Below, piece after piece: positions 1 to 8,518 of a stretch of DNA of 46,064 bases. A program made the position numbers and the translations under genes. The stretch is from NCBI GenBank assembly GCA_030645775.1, contig JAUSLX010000053.1, positions 1 through 46,064 on the forward strand, written 5' to 3'. Position 1 is the first letter of the stretch. Each line of letters starts with the position of its first letter. The notes under the pieces are model-generated. The model searched no databases. It had not been told where the DNA came from and saw nothing but the letters and a program-made list of their open reading frames with translations. The stretch comes from Gallionella sp. (lineage in GTDB: Bacteria > Pseudomonadota > Gammaproteobacteria > Burkholderiales > Gallionellaceae).

Positions 1-34
1 CGCAGTGCAATATGCGCTGAACTATAAAAACTAA
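1..34 (+). CDS. aroQ: C-terminal tail of probable type II 3-dehydroquinate dehydratase (partial)
   Basis: The frame beginning at base 2 reads [10 protein letters not shown] and then stops at 32-34, 14 bases before accB. This resembles the end of a type II dehydroquinase, the shikimate-pathway enzyme that removes water from 3-dehydroquinate. The order aroQ-accB-accC is common in proteobacteria, and that order is most of the evidence. Only about ten residues are visible, so the identification is inference; the upstream sequence would settle it. Confidence 0.45.
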   Translation, partial: AVQYALNYKN

Positions 35-48
35 GCAAGGAGGATATT

Positions 49-495
49 ATGGATTTACGCAAACTCAAGACCCTGATAGAACTGGTTGAAGCTTCCGGCA
101 TTGCCGAACTGGAAATCAGCGAGGGCGAAGAACGCGTGCGCATCACTCGCACGGTCGCCTCCGGACAACAGATGTACGCACCCGCTCCGCAACAACAATT
201 CATGGCAGCCCCTGTTGCTGCGGCACCCGTCGCGGCACCGGCGGTGCCCGCCGCCGAGGAAGGCCATGTCGTCAAATCACCTATGGTAGGCACCTTCTAC
301 CGCTCTCCGTCGCCGGGTTCCAGGCAATTTGTGGACGTAGGCCAAAACGTGAACGCGGGCGACACCCTGTGCATCATCGAAGCCATGAAACTGCTCAACG
401 AAATTGACGCAGATCATACCGGCGTAATCAAGGCTATCCTGGTGGAAAACGGTCAACCCGTCGAATTTGGTCAGCCTCTCTTCGTAATAGGGTGA
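49..495 (+). CDS. accB: Biotin carboxyl carrier protein of acetyl-CoA carboxylase
   Basis: AccB carries the biotin that AccC carboxylates and that the AccAD carboxyltransferase then uses to make malonyl-CoA for fatty acid synthesis in the cytoplasm. The N-terminal helix begins [13 protein letters not shown] as in the family. An Ala/Pro-rich linker covers about residues 43-72. The biotinyl domain follows, with the lipoyl/biotin motif EAMKLLNEI, so Lys114 is the expected biotinylation site. The length of 148 aa is usual. A strong Shine-Dalgarno sequence, AAGGAGG at 37-43, fixes the ATG at 49. accC follows after a 111-bp gap filled by heptad repeats, so co-transcription is likely but the gap is unusual. 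Confidence 0.97.
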   Translation: MDLRKLKTLIELVEASGIAELEISEGEERVRITRTVASGQQMYAPAPQQQFMAAPVAAAPVAAPAVPAAEEGHVVKSPMVGTFYRSPSPGSRQFVDVGQNVNAGDTLCIIEAMKLLNEIDADHTGVIKAILVENGQPVEFGQPLFVIG

Positions 496-590
496 AATGT
501 TAAAAGTGAAATGTGAAACGTAATTCCCCTTCGTGAAGCCCTTGCCAGCGATGCAGGGCGAGCATCACGTTTCACCTTTCACCTTTCACA
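492..590. repeat. Opposed arrays of 7-bp repeats forming a long hairpin
   Basis: From 492 the sequence runs in heptads GTGAAAT, GTTAAAA, GTGAAAT, GTGAAAC. From about 569 it runs in heptads of the inverse type, GTTTCAC, CTTTCAC, CTTTCAC. The arms GTGAAATGTGAAACGT (506-521) and ACGTTTCACCTTTCAC (567-582) pair at 15 of 16 positions around a 45-base loop. The element fills the accB-accC gap and begins inside the accB stop region. Two other loci in this window share the same design with different heptads. Confidence 0.85.
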
Positions 591-606
591 CACAAAAGGT
601 GAATAT

Positions 607-1962
607 ATGTTTGAAAAAATACTGATCGCAAATCGCGGTGAAATAGCATTGCGCATCCAGCGCGCCTGCCGCGAGATGGGCATTAAGACGGTTGTCGTGC
701 ATTCCGAAGCGGATGCCGATGCCAAATATGTAAAACTGGCCGATGAATCTGTCTGTATCGGCCCCGCACCATCGAGTCAAAGTTACCTGAGCATTCCCGC
801 CATCATCAGCGCAGCTGAAGTAACCGATGCACAGGCCATACACCCCGGCTACGGTTTTCTGTCCGAGAATGCCGACTTTTCCGAGCGCGTTGAAAAAAGC
901 GGCTTTGTGTTCATCGGGCCACGCGCTGAAACGATACGTCTGATGGGCGACAAGGTAAGCGCCAAGATTGCAATGAAGAAAGCGGGTGTGCCCTGCGTAC
1001 CCGGCGTGGAAGGCGCGTTGCCGGACAACCCTGCCGAGATCATCAAGATCGCGCGCAGCATCGGCTATCCTGTCATCATCAAGGCATCAGGCGGTGGCGG
1101 TGGACGCGGCATGCGCGTCGTGCATACCGAAGCCGCACTGCTGGGCGCAGTCACGATGACCCGCACCGAAGCACAGGCCGCGTTCAACAATCCTGTGGTG
1201 TACATGGAAAAGTATCTGGAAAATCCGCGCCACATCGAATTTCAGATACTCGCCGACCAGCATGGCAACGCCGTATATCTGGGTGAGCGCGATTGTTCCA
1301 TGCAACGCCGCAACCAGAAAATAATCGAGGAAGCGCCTGCCCCGCTGCTCAATGCGCGTCTACGCAACAAGATAGGCGAGCGCTGTGCCGAAGCCTGCCG
1401 CAAGATAGGTTATCGCGGCGCCGGCACGTTTGAATTCCTGTATGAAAACGGCGAATTTTTCTTCATCGAAATGAACACCCGGGTACAAGTGGAACATCCT
1501 GTTACCGAGATGATTACCGGCATAGACATCGTGCAGCAGCAGATACTCATCGCGGCGGGTGAAAAACTGCCTTTCCGCCAGCGCGACATACAGTTTAAAG
1601 GCCACGCCATCGAATGCCGCATCAATGCCGAGCACCCCTACAAATTCACGCCTTCTCCGGGGCGCATCACTTCCTGGCACGCGCCCGGCGGGCCTGGCAT
1701 CCGGGTTGATTCCCACGCCTATAACAATTATTACGTGCCGTCACATTACGACTCCATGATAGGCAAAATCATCGCTTACGGCGACACCCGCGAACAGGCG
1801 ATGGCGCGCATGCGTACCGCCTTGTCCGAAATGGCCGTGGAAGGCATCGATACCAATATCGCACTGCATCGCGACTTGTTGCTGGATGCAGCTTTTATGC
1901 GCGGGGGAACCAGCATTCACTATCTGGAAGAACGCCTCGCCGAACGCAACAAGGGCAAATAA
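607..1962 (+). CDS. accC: Biotin carboxylase subunit of acetyl-CoA carboxylase
   Basis: AccC uses ATP and bicarbonate to carboxylate the biotin on AccB, the first half-reaction of malonyl-CoA synthesis. The N-terminus [17 protein letters not shown] is the classical biotin-carboxylase start. [10 protein letters not shown], the Gly-rich ATP-grasp loop GGGGGRGMR and the C-terminal ATP-grasp motif [13 protein letters not shown] are all present. The length of 451 aa is close to the usual 446-450. A short AAAGGTG motif precedes the ATG. The stop codon overlaps the prmA start by one base (TAATG), so translation of the two is probably coupled. Confidence 0.97.
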   Translation: MFEKILIANRGEIALRIQRACREMGIKTVVVHSEADADAKYVKLADESVCIGPAPSSQSYLSIPAIISAAEVTDAQAIHPGYGFLSENADFSERVEKSGFVFIGPRAETIRLMGDKVSAKIAMKKAGVPCVPGVEGALPDNPAEIIKIARSIGYPVIIKASGGGGGRGMRVVHTEAALLGAVTMTRTEAQAAFNNPVVYMEKYLENPRHIEFQILADQHGNAVYLGERDCSMQRRNQKIIEEAPAPLLNARLRNKIGERCAEACRKIGYRGAGTFEFLYENGEFFFIEMNTRVQVEHPVTEMITGIDIVQQQILIAAGEKLPFRQRDIQFKGHAIECRINAEHPYKFTPSPGRITSWHAPGGPGIRVDSHAYNNYYVPSHYDSMIGKIIAYGDTREQAMARMRTALSEMAVEGIDTNIALHRDLLLDAAFMRGGTSIHYLEERLAERNKGK

Positions 1963-2882
1963 TGTCCTGGCTGACACTCATCGTTGACACGGATGCGGTC
2001 CACGCCGAAGCCTTGAGCGATGCCCTGCTCGAACTCGGCGCACTCTCGGTGGATCTGCTCGATGCCGATGCCGATACGCCGGATGAACAGGCCATCTTCG
2101 GCGAACCCGGCGAACCGCCGCCCGGTGTCTGGCAGCACAACCGGGTTAGCGCCCTGTTCGATGCCGACCGGGATGTGGCCGGTATTTTTCGCACCGCACT
2201 CGCCCATATCGGCCTTACACAACTTCCCAGTCACCGCATCGAGACGCTAGCCGACAATGACTGGGTGCGTCTGACCCAGTCTCAATTCGAGCCTATCCCG
2301 ATTTCATCCCGGCTGTGGATCGTGCCGACCTGGCATACCCCGGCCGACCCGGATGCGATCAACATCGTGCTTGATCCCGGTCTGGCCTTTGGGACCGGCA
2401 GCCATCCCACCACGCGCCTGTGCCTGCGCTGGCTGGATGACCATATTCAAGGCGGCGAAAGCGTGCTGGATTATGGCTGCGGCTCCGGCATCCTCGCGAT
2501 TGCCGCGCTCAAACTGGGTGCTGCGCGCGCCGTCGGCGTGGATCTGGATGCGCAGGCGGTAACAGCCAGTCGCGACAATGCCATCGCCAATCAGGTTGAA
2601 AACGTGCGGTTTTATCTGCCCAACGCGGCCCCCCGGGATGACGCCGAAAAACGATTGGCCGGGCACCCGTATGATCTGGTGGTAGCGAACATCCTGACCA
2701 ATCCGCTGCGCCTGCTCGCGCCATTGCTGGCGGATGCCACGCGGCAAGGCGGGCAAATCGTGCTGTCCGGCATCCTGGAATCACAGGCGCAGGATGTGAT
2801 GAACATCTATCAGCAATGGTTTGACTTGAACTTGCCTGTTTTCGAGGATGGCTGGTCATGCCTGTCTGGCCGTAAACGTTGA
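1962..2882 (+). CDS. prmA: Ribosomal protein L11 methyltransferase
   Basis: PrmA trimethylates several lysines and the N-terminus of ribosomal protein L11 using S-adenosylmethionine. The N-terminal substrate-recognition domain starts [10 protein letters not shown]. The SAM-binding motif I is DYGCGSGILAIAALKLGA, and the catalytic-region motif is VVANILTNPL. At 306 aa it is slightly longer than the usual 293-300. Its ATG overlaps the accC stop, and the accC-prmA neighbourhood is typical of proteobacteria. I see no defect. Confidence 0.95.
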   Translation: MSWLTLIVDTDAVHAEALSDALLELGALSVDLLDADADTPDEQAIFGEPGEPPPGVWQHNRVSALFDADRDVAGIFRTALAHIGLTQLPSHRIETLADNDWVRLTQSQFEPIPISSRLWIVPTWHTPADPDAINIVLDPGLAFGTGSHPTTRLCLRWLDDHIQGGESVLDYGCGSGILAIAALKLGAARAVGVDLDAQAVTASRDNAIANQVENVRFYLPNAAPRDDAEKRLAGHPYDLVVANILTNPLRLLAPLLADATRQGGQIVLSGILESQAQDVMNIYQQWFDLNLPVFEDGWSCLSGRKR

Positions 2883-2893
2883 GTGCGGCACTG

Positions 2894-3919
2894 ATGAATG
2901 GCACGACACTCTGCCCGCACTGCGCAACCCGCTTCAAAATTAGCGAAGCGCAACTGGCCGCCCATCACGGCATAGTGCGCTGCGGCCACTGTCTGCAAGC
3001 GTTTGATGCACGCCCAAATTTCGTTCCGGAACAACCCGGCCCGCAACTCGATCTGCTCACCGACGAGGTCACCGATCAGGACGAAGCGGCCGTATTTAAA
3101 GAACAGGACGAACGGGGGCTATCCAGCGTAAATGAGGCGCCAGATACCCGCCCGCCCGATGAAGATGAGCTCTCAACCCGCCCGACTGAAGATGAGGCCG
3201 CTACCACCCGCGAAGACGCCCCATCTGACAGTGTTAGCTCTGATGAATCCGCGTTGCCTGAGTCTGATGACCCACTGGATTTCAGCCATCCGGTTGTATC
3301 CGTTGAGGTACAGGCCGACGATTTTTCCGGAGTGCCGACCGACACCCTGACTTCCGAAGAACGGCCTGCCCGGACACTGGCGGAACAGGTGATCGTGGTA
3401 CACGACGAGATTGAAGACGCGCCCCCTGCCACACCCGAACGACACACCGCGCTCCGGGTCATAGCCGCGTTGGTACTGACCGTATTACTGATGGCGCAGG
3501 CGGGGTATTTTTTCCGCGTCGGCCTTGCCGCACATCTTCCCGTACTCAAACCTGCACTGGTCGGCTACTGTCAGTTACTGAATTGCAGTGTGCCGCTACC
3601 GCAGAATACTGAACTGATGGGCATAGAATCCTCCTCCCTCGTCGCAGAGCCCGAACACGAGAACCAGATTACCCTCAACGCCTTGCTGCGCAACCGCGCC
3701 AGTTATAGCACGGCATTCCCCACGCTGGAACTCACCCTCAATGACAACCAGGATCGACCTCTGGCACGCCGTTTATTCCTGCCTGAGGAATATTTGCCCG
3801 CTGATGAAAACGAACAAACGGGTTTTCCGAAAAACCATGAAATCAATCTCAAGCTGCGCATGAATACCGCCGATCTCAGGCCGGAAGGCTATCGCCTGGA
3901 ATTGTTTTACCCGCGATAA
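2894..3919 (+). CDS. Zinc-ribbon and DUF3426 domain membrane protein
   Basis: The N-terminus has a four-cysteine finger of the MJ0042 type: CPHC at residues 7-10 and CGHC about 25 residues later. An acidic, low-complexity region of about 140 residues follows. One transmembrane helix (core VIAALVLTVLLMAQAGYFF) leads to a C-terminal DUF3426 domain. The protein is therefore predicted to be cytoplasmic at its N-terminus with a periplasmic tail. The family is regularly found next to prmA in betaproteobacteria and its function is unknown. I chose ATG 2894 because family members start a few residues before the first CxxC. A TTG at 2879 that overlaps the prmA stop is an alternative start. Confidence 0.85.
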   Translation: MNGTTLCPHCATRFKISEAQLAAHHGIVRCGHCLQAFDARPNFVPEQPGPQLDLLTDEVTDQDEAAVFKEQDERGLSSVNEAPDTRPPDEDELSTRPTEDEAATTREDAPSDSVSSDESALPESDDPLDFSHPVVSVEVQADDFSGVPTDTLTSEERPARTLAEQVIVVHDEIEDAPPATPERHTALRVIAALVLTVLLMAQAGYFFRVGLAAHLPVLKPALVGYCQLLNCSVPLPQNTELMGIESSSLVAEPEHENQITLNALLRNRASYSTAFPTLELTLNDNQDRPLARRLFLPEEYLPADENEQTGFPKNHEINLKLRMNTADLRPEGYRLELFYPR

Positions 3920-3976
3920 CGTCCCATCTACCTGATGGGTCGCCAAAGATCAACCTGGCCTTCTGCGATTCGAGAT

Positions 3977-4840
3977 TTACGCCTGACCAACGACGCTGTC
4001 GTCAAACGCCACATCACCTTCGGCCACTTCCTGGCCCAGCAGCATGCCCTTGAAATCGAACAGTTTCCCGTCCAGCAAATGCGAGGGGGCAACGTTCTGC
4101 ATCGCGGTAAAGATGGTCTGGCTGCGTCCGGGATATTGGCGCTCCCAGTTGGTGAGCATTTCCTTGATATTCTGGCGTTGCATATTTTCCAGCGAGCCGC
4201 ACAGATTGCACGGGATGATAGGAAATTCCATGCCGCGCGCATAACGGGCAATGTCTTTTTCCACGCAATAGGCCAGCGGACGAATCACAATATGGTCGCC
4301 CTTGTCCGTCACCAGCTTGGGCGGCATGGCCTTGAGCTTGCCGGCAAAAAACATGTTCAAAAACAACGTTTCTATCATGTCATCGCGGTGATGCCCCAGC
4401 GCGATCTTGTTCGCACCCAACTCACCCGCCACCTTGTAAATAATGCCCCGGCGCAACCGTGAACACAGGGAACAAGTGGTTTTCCCCTCAGGGATTTTTT
4501 CCTTGACGATGGAATAAGTATCCTGCGTTTCAATGTGATATTCAACGCCGAGCGACTTCAGGTAATTGGGCAATATTTCTGCAGGGAAACCCGGTTGCTT
4601 CTGATCCAGATTCATTGCGACGATGCGAAAATCAATCGGTGCACGTTTGCGCAAACTAAGCAGAATATCCAGCAGGGTATAGGAATCCTTGCCGCCGGAG
4701 AGACACACCATCACCGAGTCGCCGTCTTCTATCATATTAAAATCGAAGATGGCCTTGCCGACCTGATGTTCCAGCCGACTCTTGAGTTTGTTGAAGTTAC
4801 CGGAATGGTCAAAATGGACAGCTTGTGCGATTGCGCTCAT
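3977..4840 (-). CDS. ttcA: tRNA cytidine(32) 2-sulfurtransferase
   Basis: TtcA thiolates cytidine 32 of certain tRNAs, activating the base with ATP and using an iron-sulfur cluster. The PP-loop SGGKDS lies at residues 48-53. The paired cysteines CSLC (122-125) and C210/C213 in PCNLCG match the cluster-binding pattern of the family. The motif [11 protein letters not shown] is also conserved. The length of 287 aa is slightly below the usual 300-310. The gene converges on the DUF3426 gene with 57 bases between them and lies just downstream of the short-chain dehydrogenase gene, so the two may be co-transcribed. Confidence 0.95.
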   Translation of the reverse strand: MSAIAQAVHFDHSGNFNKLKSRLEHQVGKAIFDFNMIEDGDSVMVCLSGGKDSYTLLDILLSLRKRAPIDFRIVAMNLDQKQPGFPAEILPNYLKSLGVEYHIETQDTYSIVKEKIPEGKTTCSLCSRLRRGIIYKVAGELGANKIALGHHRDDMIETLFLNMFFAGKLKAMPPKLVTDKGDHIVIRPLAYCVEKDIARYARGMEFPIIPCNLCGSLENMQRQNIKEMLTNWERQYPGRSQTIFTAMQNVAPSHLLDGKLFDFKGMLLGQEVAEGDVAFDDSVVGQA

Positions 4841-4852
4841 AAAATTTCCAGA

Positions 4853-5593
4853 CTAAATGTTAATACTACGGCCGCCATCAACTGCAATGACCTGCCCGGT
4901 GATGTAGGGTGCATCCTGTATCAGGAAGGCGACTGTCCGAGCGATGTCATCCGGTTCGCCTTCGCGTTTGAGCAGCGTATGGGCAACAATTTTGCGCCGC
5001 TCCGTTTCATCTTCCCATTGCGCGTTCTCAGGCCAGAGGATCACGCCAGGCGCGACGGCATTCACGCGTACTTGCGGTGCCATTTCCTGCGCCAGACCAC
5101 GCGTTAACGCGACCAGGCCGGCCTTGGCCACGCTGTATAAAAGATGCCCGGACATCGGGCGTTCCGCGTGTATATCGACAATATTGACGATGCAGCCATG
5201 CCGACGACGCAGCTCATCCGCTGCCGCCTGCGCCAGAAACAACGGTGCCCGCAGGTTGGTGCCGAGCAGATCGTGCCAATGTTGTTCATCCACGCTAGCC
5301 AGCGGGGTTGCGTAAAAGCTGGAGGCGTTATTAACCAGTGCATCCAGCCTTCCAAAGCGTGCGATGATTTGCTCAAGCAATGGTGGCAAGGCCGCCAGAT
5401 CGAGCAGATCGGCCGAAAAAACCGCAACACTGTCCGTGCGCAGCGCATTCAGCTCATCCTGCAACAGCAGTGCCTCGTGCGCCGATGATCGGTAATGCAG
5501 CGCGATGTTTGCGCCTGACGCGTGCAGGCGGCGACAAATCGCTGCGCCAACTCGCTTGGCGCCGCCTGTCACCAAGATAACTTTGCCTTGCAT
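4853..5593 (-). CDS. Pteridine-reductase-type short-chain dehydrogenase
   Basis: This is a cytoplasmic NADPH-dependent oxidoreductase with a Rossmann fold. The dinucleotide motif is TGGAKRVG (residues 9-16) rather than the usual TGxxxGxG; this arginine variant is the mark of PTR1/FolM-type pteridine reductases. NNAS lies at 88-91. Asp140, Tyr153 and Lys157 (IVDIHAERP, YSVAK) match the Asp-Tyr-Lys catalytic set of that group. A role in dihydropteridine or dihydrofolate reduction is therefore likely but unproven. I chose the inner ATG because GGAGGG lies four bases upstream of it; a start at 5605 would place that GGAGGG inside the coding region. The gene diverges from the MidA-type gene. Confidence 0.85.
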   Translation of the reverse strand: MQGKVILVTGGAKRVGAAICRRLHASGANIALHYRSSAHEALLLQDELNALRTDSVAVFSADLLDLAALPPLLEQIIARFGRLDALVNNASSFYATPLASVDEQHWHDLLGTNLRAPLFLAQAAADELRRRHGCIVNIVDIHAERPMSGHLLYSVAKAGLVALTRGLAQEMAPQVRVNAVAPGVILWPENAQWEDETERRKIVAHTLLKREGEPDDIARTVAFLIQDAPYITGQVIAVDGGRSINI

Positions 5594-5638
5594 CCAACCC
5601 TCCATTAAACTTGCAAACCCTGCGAATTATACCTGACC

Positions 5639-6805
5639 ATGACCCCATCACCTGCCACTTCACTTCCTGAGCCCGGCACTGAAGCCGCACAACACAGCGC
5701 ACGCCTGATCGACGCGATACGACACGACATCGCCGCACAAGGCGGCTGGATTTCCTTCGCACGCTATATGGAACTGGCCTTATACGCGCCGGGGCTGGGC
5801 TATTACACGGCTGGCGCGCATAAATTCGGCGAATCCGGCGATTTCATCACCGCGCCCGAGCTCTCGCCCCTGTTCGGGCGCACGCTGGCCAGACAAGTTG
5901 CCGAGATCATGGCGGGCAGCACGCCGCATATTCTGGAACTGGGCGCGGGCAGCGGCAAGCTGGCGGCAGACATACTGAGCGAACTGGAACAACTGAATTG
6001 CCTGCCGGACAGCTACGATATCCTTGAGGTAAGTGCCGACCTGCGCGCGCGCCAGCGAACCCTGCTGCACCAGCGCCTGCCGCATTTATCGGATCGTGTG
6101 CATTGGCTGGAAACCTTACCGGAAACATTCAGCGGGGCTATTGTTGCCAACGAAGTACTGGACGCGCTGCCCGTGCATCTGGTGCGCTGGCAAGACAGTG
6201 CGACAACGGAAATCGGTGTCGCGCAACATGAATCCGGTTTCATCCGCGAGGAACGCGTCATCACGGATGAGGCACTGTTACAGGCGGCCCGAAAGATCAG
6301 CGTGCCTGACGGTTATGTCAGCGAAATCTGCCTGGCCGCGCACGGCCTGGTCAACAGCCTGTCCAGCCGATTGACGCAAGGCGCGATGCTGTTCATCGAC
6401 TATGGTTTCGGCGCGCGCGAGTTCTATCATCCACAACGTAACACCGGCACCCTGATGTGCCACTACCGGCATCGCGCCCACGACGATCCGTTTTTTCTGC
6501 CCGGTTTGCAGGACATCACCGCCCATGTCAATTTCACCGACATCGCGGAATGCGGCATAGACGCCGGTCTGGAATTGCTGGGGTACACCAACCAGGCCTT
6601 TTTCCTGATCAACAACGGGATCACTGAACTGCTGGAAGAGACGTCGCCCGAGAACCTGCTCGACTATTTGCCGCTCTCGGCACAATTGCAGAAACTGACC
6701 AGCCCGGCGGAAATGGGCGAACTGTTCAAGGTCATCGCATTGGGGAAAAACATGGCGCATCCCTTATCCGGATTCGCTCGCGGCGATTTGACCCGCTTGC
6801 TGTAG
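5639..6805 (+). CDS. MidA/NDUFAF7-type SAM-dependent methyltransferase
   Basis: The protein belongs to the COG1565/DUF185 family, whose mitochondrial member NDUFAF7 methylates an arginine of complex I. The bacterial substrate is not established. Family signatures are the early segment MELALYAPGLGYYTAG with FGESGDFITAPELSPLFG, the SAM motif ILELGAGSGKLAADIL near residue 100, and ANEVLDALPVHL. The length of 388 aa is normal. It is read divergently from the pteridine-reductase-type gene across only about 45 bases, so the two promoters must overlap or lie within coding sequence. It ends two bases before the end of the convergent EF-hand gene. Confidence 0.92.
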   Translation: MTPSPATSLPEPGTEAAQHSARLIDAIRHDIAAQGGWISFARYMELALYAPGLGYYTAGAHKFGESGDFITAPELSPLFGRTLARQVAEIMAGSTPHILELGAGSGKLAADILSELEQLNCLPDSYDILEVSADLRARQRTLLHQRLPHLSDRVHWLETLPETFSGAIVANEVLDALPVHLVRWQDSATTEIGVAQHESGFIREERVITDEALLQAARKISVPDGYVSEICLAAHGLVNSLSSRLTQGAMLFIDYGFGAREFYHPQRNTGTLMCHYRHRAHDDPFFLPGLQDITAHVNFTDIAECGIDAGLELLGYTNQAFFLINNGITELLEETSPENLLDYLPLSAQLQKLTSPAEMGELFKVIALGKNMAHPLSGFARGDLTRLL

Positions 6806-6806
6806 A

Positions 6807-7292
6807 TTACTGAGTCGCAGCAGAATCAGCAGCAGCCGCTGAATCCGCATTGCCCTTCGCACGCACATAATCGGCAATTTCCTTCATAACCAATTGTTCG
6901 TCATGATTGCTATCTATCGCGTCAAAATTAGCGCTCATATTGGGCAATACCTTAGCCTCATCGCGTGACAATTTACCGTCTTTATCCTTGTCAGCCGCAT
7001 CCAGATTACGGCTGAATTCACGGCGTCTGTTATCTGACGCCAAAAAAGCATCCTTGATTTCCTTTCTTGTCAGTCCGCCATCGTGATCAACATCAATCTG
7101 ATCAAAGTTTTCTGCTATGGCGGGTGCTTTTGACTCGGCTTCCGCTCTGGATATTTTGCCGGTGTTATTGCTGTCCAGATTACGGAACATCTGGTTAAAC
7201 CTCTGCGCCTGATTGCGGCTGGCGGCCTGCTCTGCCGACCATGCCATGCATGGCATGGCAACCAGTAATACACCCACTACCCATTTACCCAT
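6807..7292 (-). CDS. Exported EF-hand calcium-binding protein
   Basis: The protein has 161 residues. An N-terminal signal peptide (MGKWVVGVLLVAMPCMAWSA) predicts export to the periplasm. Four EF-hand-like loops follow: DSNNTGKISRAE, DVDHDGGLTRKE, DKDKDGKLSRDE and DSNHDEQLVMKE. The fourth loop is the most degenerate. The C-terminus is Ala/Ser-rich. I chose ATG 7292 because the signal peptide starts there and AAGGAAAGGAA lies just upstream. A longer frame that begins at 7379 inside cca lacks these features. The start overlaps the end of cca by 16 bases. A calcium-buffering or sensing role is inference. Confidence 0.85.
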   Translation of the reverse strand: MGKWVVGVLLVAMPCMAWSAEQAASRNQAQRFNQMFRNLDSNNTGKISRAEAESKAPAIAENFDQIDVDHDGGLTRKEIKDAFLASDNRRREFSRNLDAADKDKDGKLSRDEAKVLPNMSANFDAIDSNHDEQLVMKEIADYVRAKGNADSAAAADSAATQ

Positions 7293-8518
7293 GACTGTTC
7301 CTTTCCTTGTTTTTCCATCTGATTTTTTATCGCACCGATGCGCGCCTGCTGGACGGCGACGGGTATTGCGCCCTGGCATGAGCGCGCAATCTCGCCCGCA
7401 TCCAGCGCACGCGCAACCGCCAACAATTGCAGCAAATAGTCAGCTTGCGGATAAGGATCATGCTCACTCCCCCCGCGTCCGCGTGCGTCAGACGCACAAA
7501 CTTGCAGCAATTGCGCAAACCGCTCAGGGCGGCGCCAGGCATCAGCAGACTGAAACAACTTGACTATCGTATCGGCGCGCAGTTCCATGGCGCGATGAAT
7601 ATCACCATGGTAACGCGCTGCCAATAAGGCCAGATCGCGGCATTCCCCCGTCGCACGCAACCGCTGGGCCAGTGTTTTCACCAGACTCACGCTGCGCAAC
7701 TCATGGCCGATATGGCGCGGCCATTCGTGCCTGGGCGTTGTACCCTTGCCCAGATCATGCGTCAGCGCGGCAAAACGCACTTCCAGCGCGTAATCATGGC
7801 GCGCGGCATCGTCAATCACCATCAGCGTATGAACACCGCAATCGATTTCAGGATGATATTTTTCCGGCTGCGGCACGCCAAATAAGGCATCCACTTCGGG
7901 CAATACTTTCGCCAATGCTCCGCAACTGCGCAGCGTGGCAAAAAAAGACGAGGGGGTTTTCTCCATCAGTCCACGCGCCAGTTCCTGCCAGACACGCTCA
8001 GGCACCAGCGCGTCCACTTCGCCGTTGTCTACCATATCGCGCATCAGTGACAGCGTTTCCGCTGCGATGGTAAAGCCGAAACGCGCTGCAAAGCGCGCTG
8101 CACGCAGGATGCGCACCGGATCTTCATTGAATGCACCGCTGACGTGGCGCAGAATTCCGGCGCGCAAATCAGCGATACCGTTATACGGATCGATCAGATT
8201 GCCGTCGGCATCCTGTGCAATCGCATTGACGGTAAAATCTCGACGCAGCAAATCCTGTTCCAGCGTGACATCAGCTGCAGCATGAACGGCAAAACCCTTG
8301 TAGCCGCGCGCCGTCTTGCGTTCGGTGCGTGCCAGGGCATATTCCTCATGGGTATCGGGATGCAGAAAGACCGGGAAGTCCTTGCCCACAGGCTGGAACC
8401 CCTGCGCCACCATCGCGTCAGGCGTGCTGCCCACCACGACCCAGTCATGGTCTTTTACCGGCAAGCCCAGCAAACGGTCGCGCACCGCACCCCCTACGCA
8501 GTAAACGGTAGCGTTCAT
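7277..8518 (-). CDS. cca: CCA tRNA nucleotidyltransferase with HD domain
   Basis: Cca adds or repairs the 3' CCA end of tRNAs. The class II nucleotidyltransferase head is seen in CVGGAVRDRLLG, the acidic KDHDWVVVG segment and the RRDFTVNAIA motif. The HD phosphohydrolase domain (LTHDLGKG, ARYHGDIHRA) follows, as in the long proteobacterial form with phosphatase and phosphodiesterase activity. The length of 413 aa matches that form. It starts inside the last four bases of slt (ATGA overlap), so the two genes are probably translationally coupled. Confidence 0.96.
   Translation of the reverse strand: MNATVYCVGGAVRDRLLGLPVKDHDWVVVGSTPDAMVAQGFQPVGKDFPVFLHPDTHEEYALARTERKTARGYKGFAVHAAADVTLEQDLLRRDFTVNAIAQDADGNLIDPYNGIADLRAGILRHVSGAFNEDPVRILRAARFAARFGFTIAAETLSLMRDMVDNGEVDALVPERVWQELARGLMEKTPSSFFATLRSCGALAKVLPEVDALFGVPQPEKYHPEIDCGVHTLMVIDDAARHDYALEVRFAALTHDLGKGTTPRHEWPRHIGHELRSVSLVKTLAQRLRATGECRDLALLAARYHGDIHRAMELRADTIVKLFQSADAWRRPERFAQLLQVCASDARGRGGSEHDPYPQADYLLQLLAVARALDAGEIARSCQGAIPVAVQQARIGAIKNQMEKQGKEQSWVNG

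Noticed and set aside
3923-3939. Hairpin CCCATC-TACCT-GATGGG as a terminator between DUF3426 and ttcA
   Set aside because: The stem is only six pairs and there is no T-run on either side, so I do not call it a terminator.
3935-4462. A 175-codon plus-strand frame
   Set aside because: It lies opposite ttcA, whose PP-loop and cysteine motifs are unmistakable; it is a shadow.
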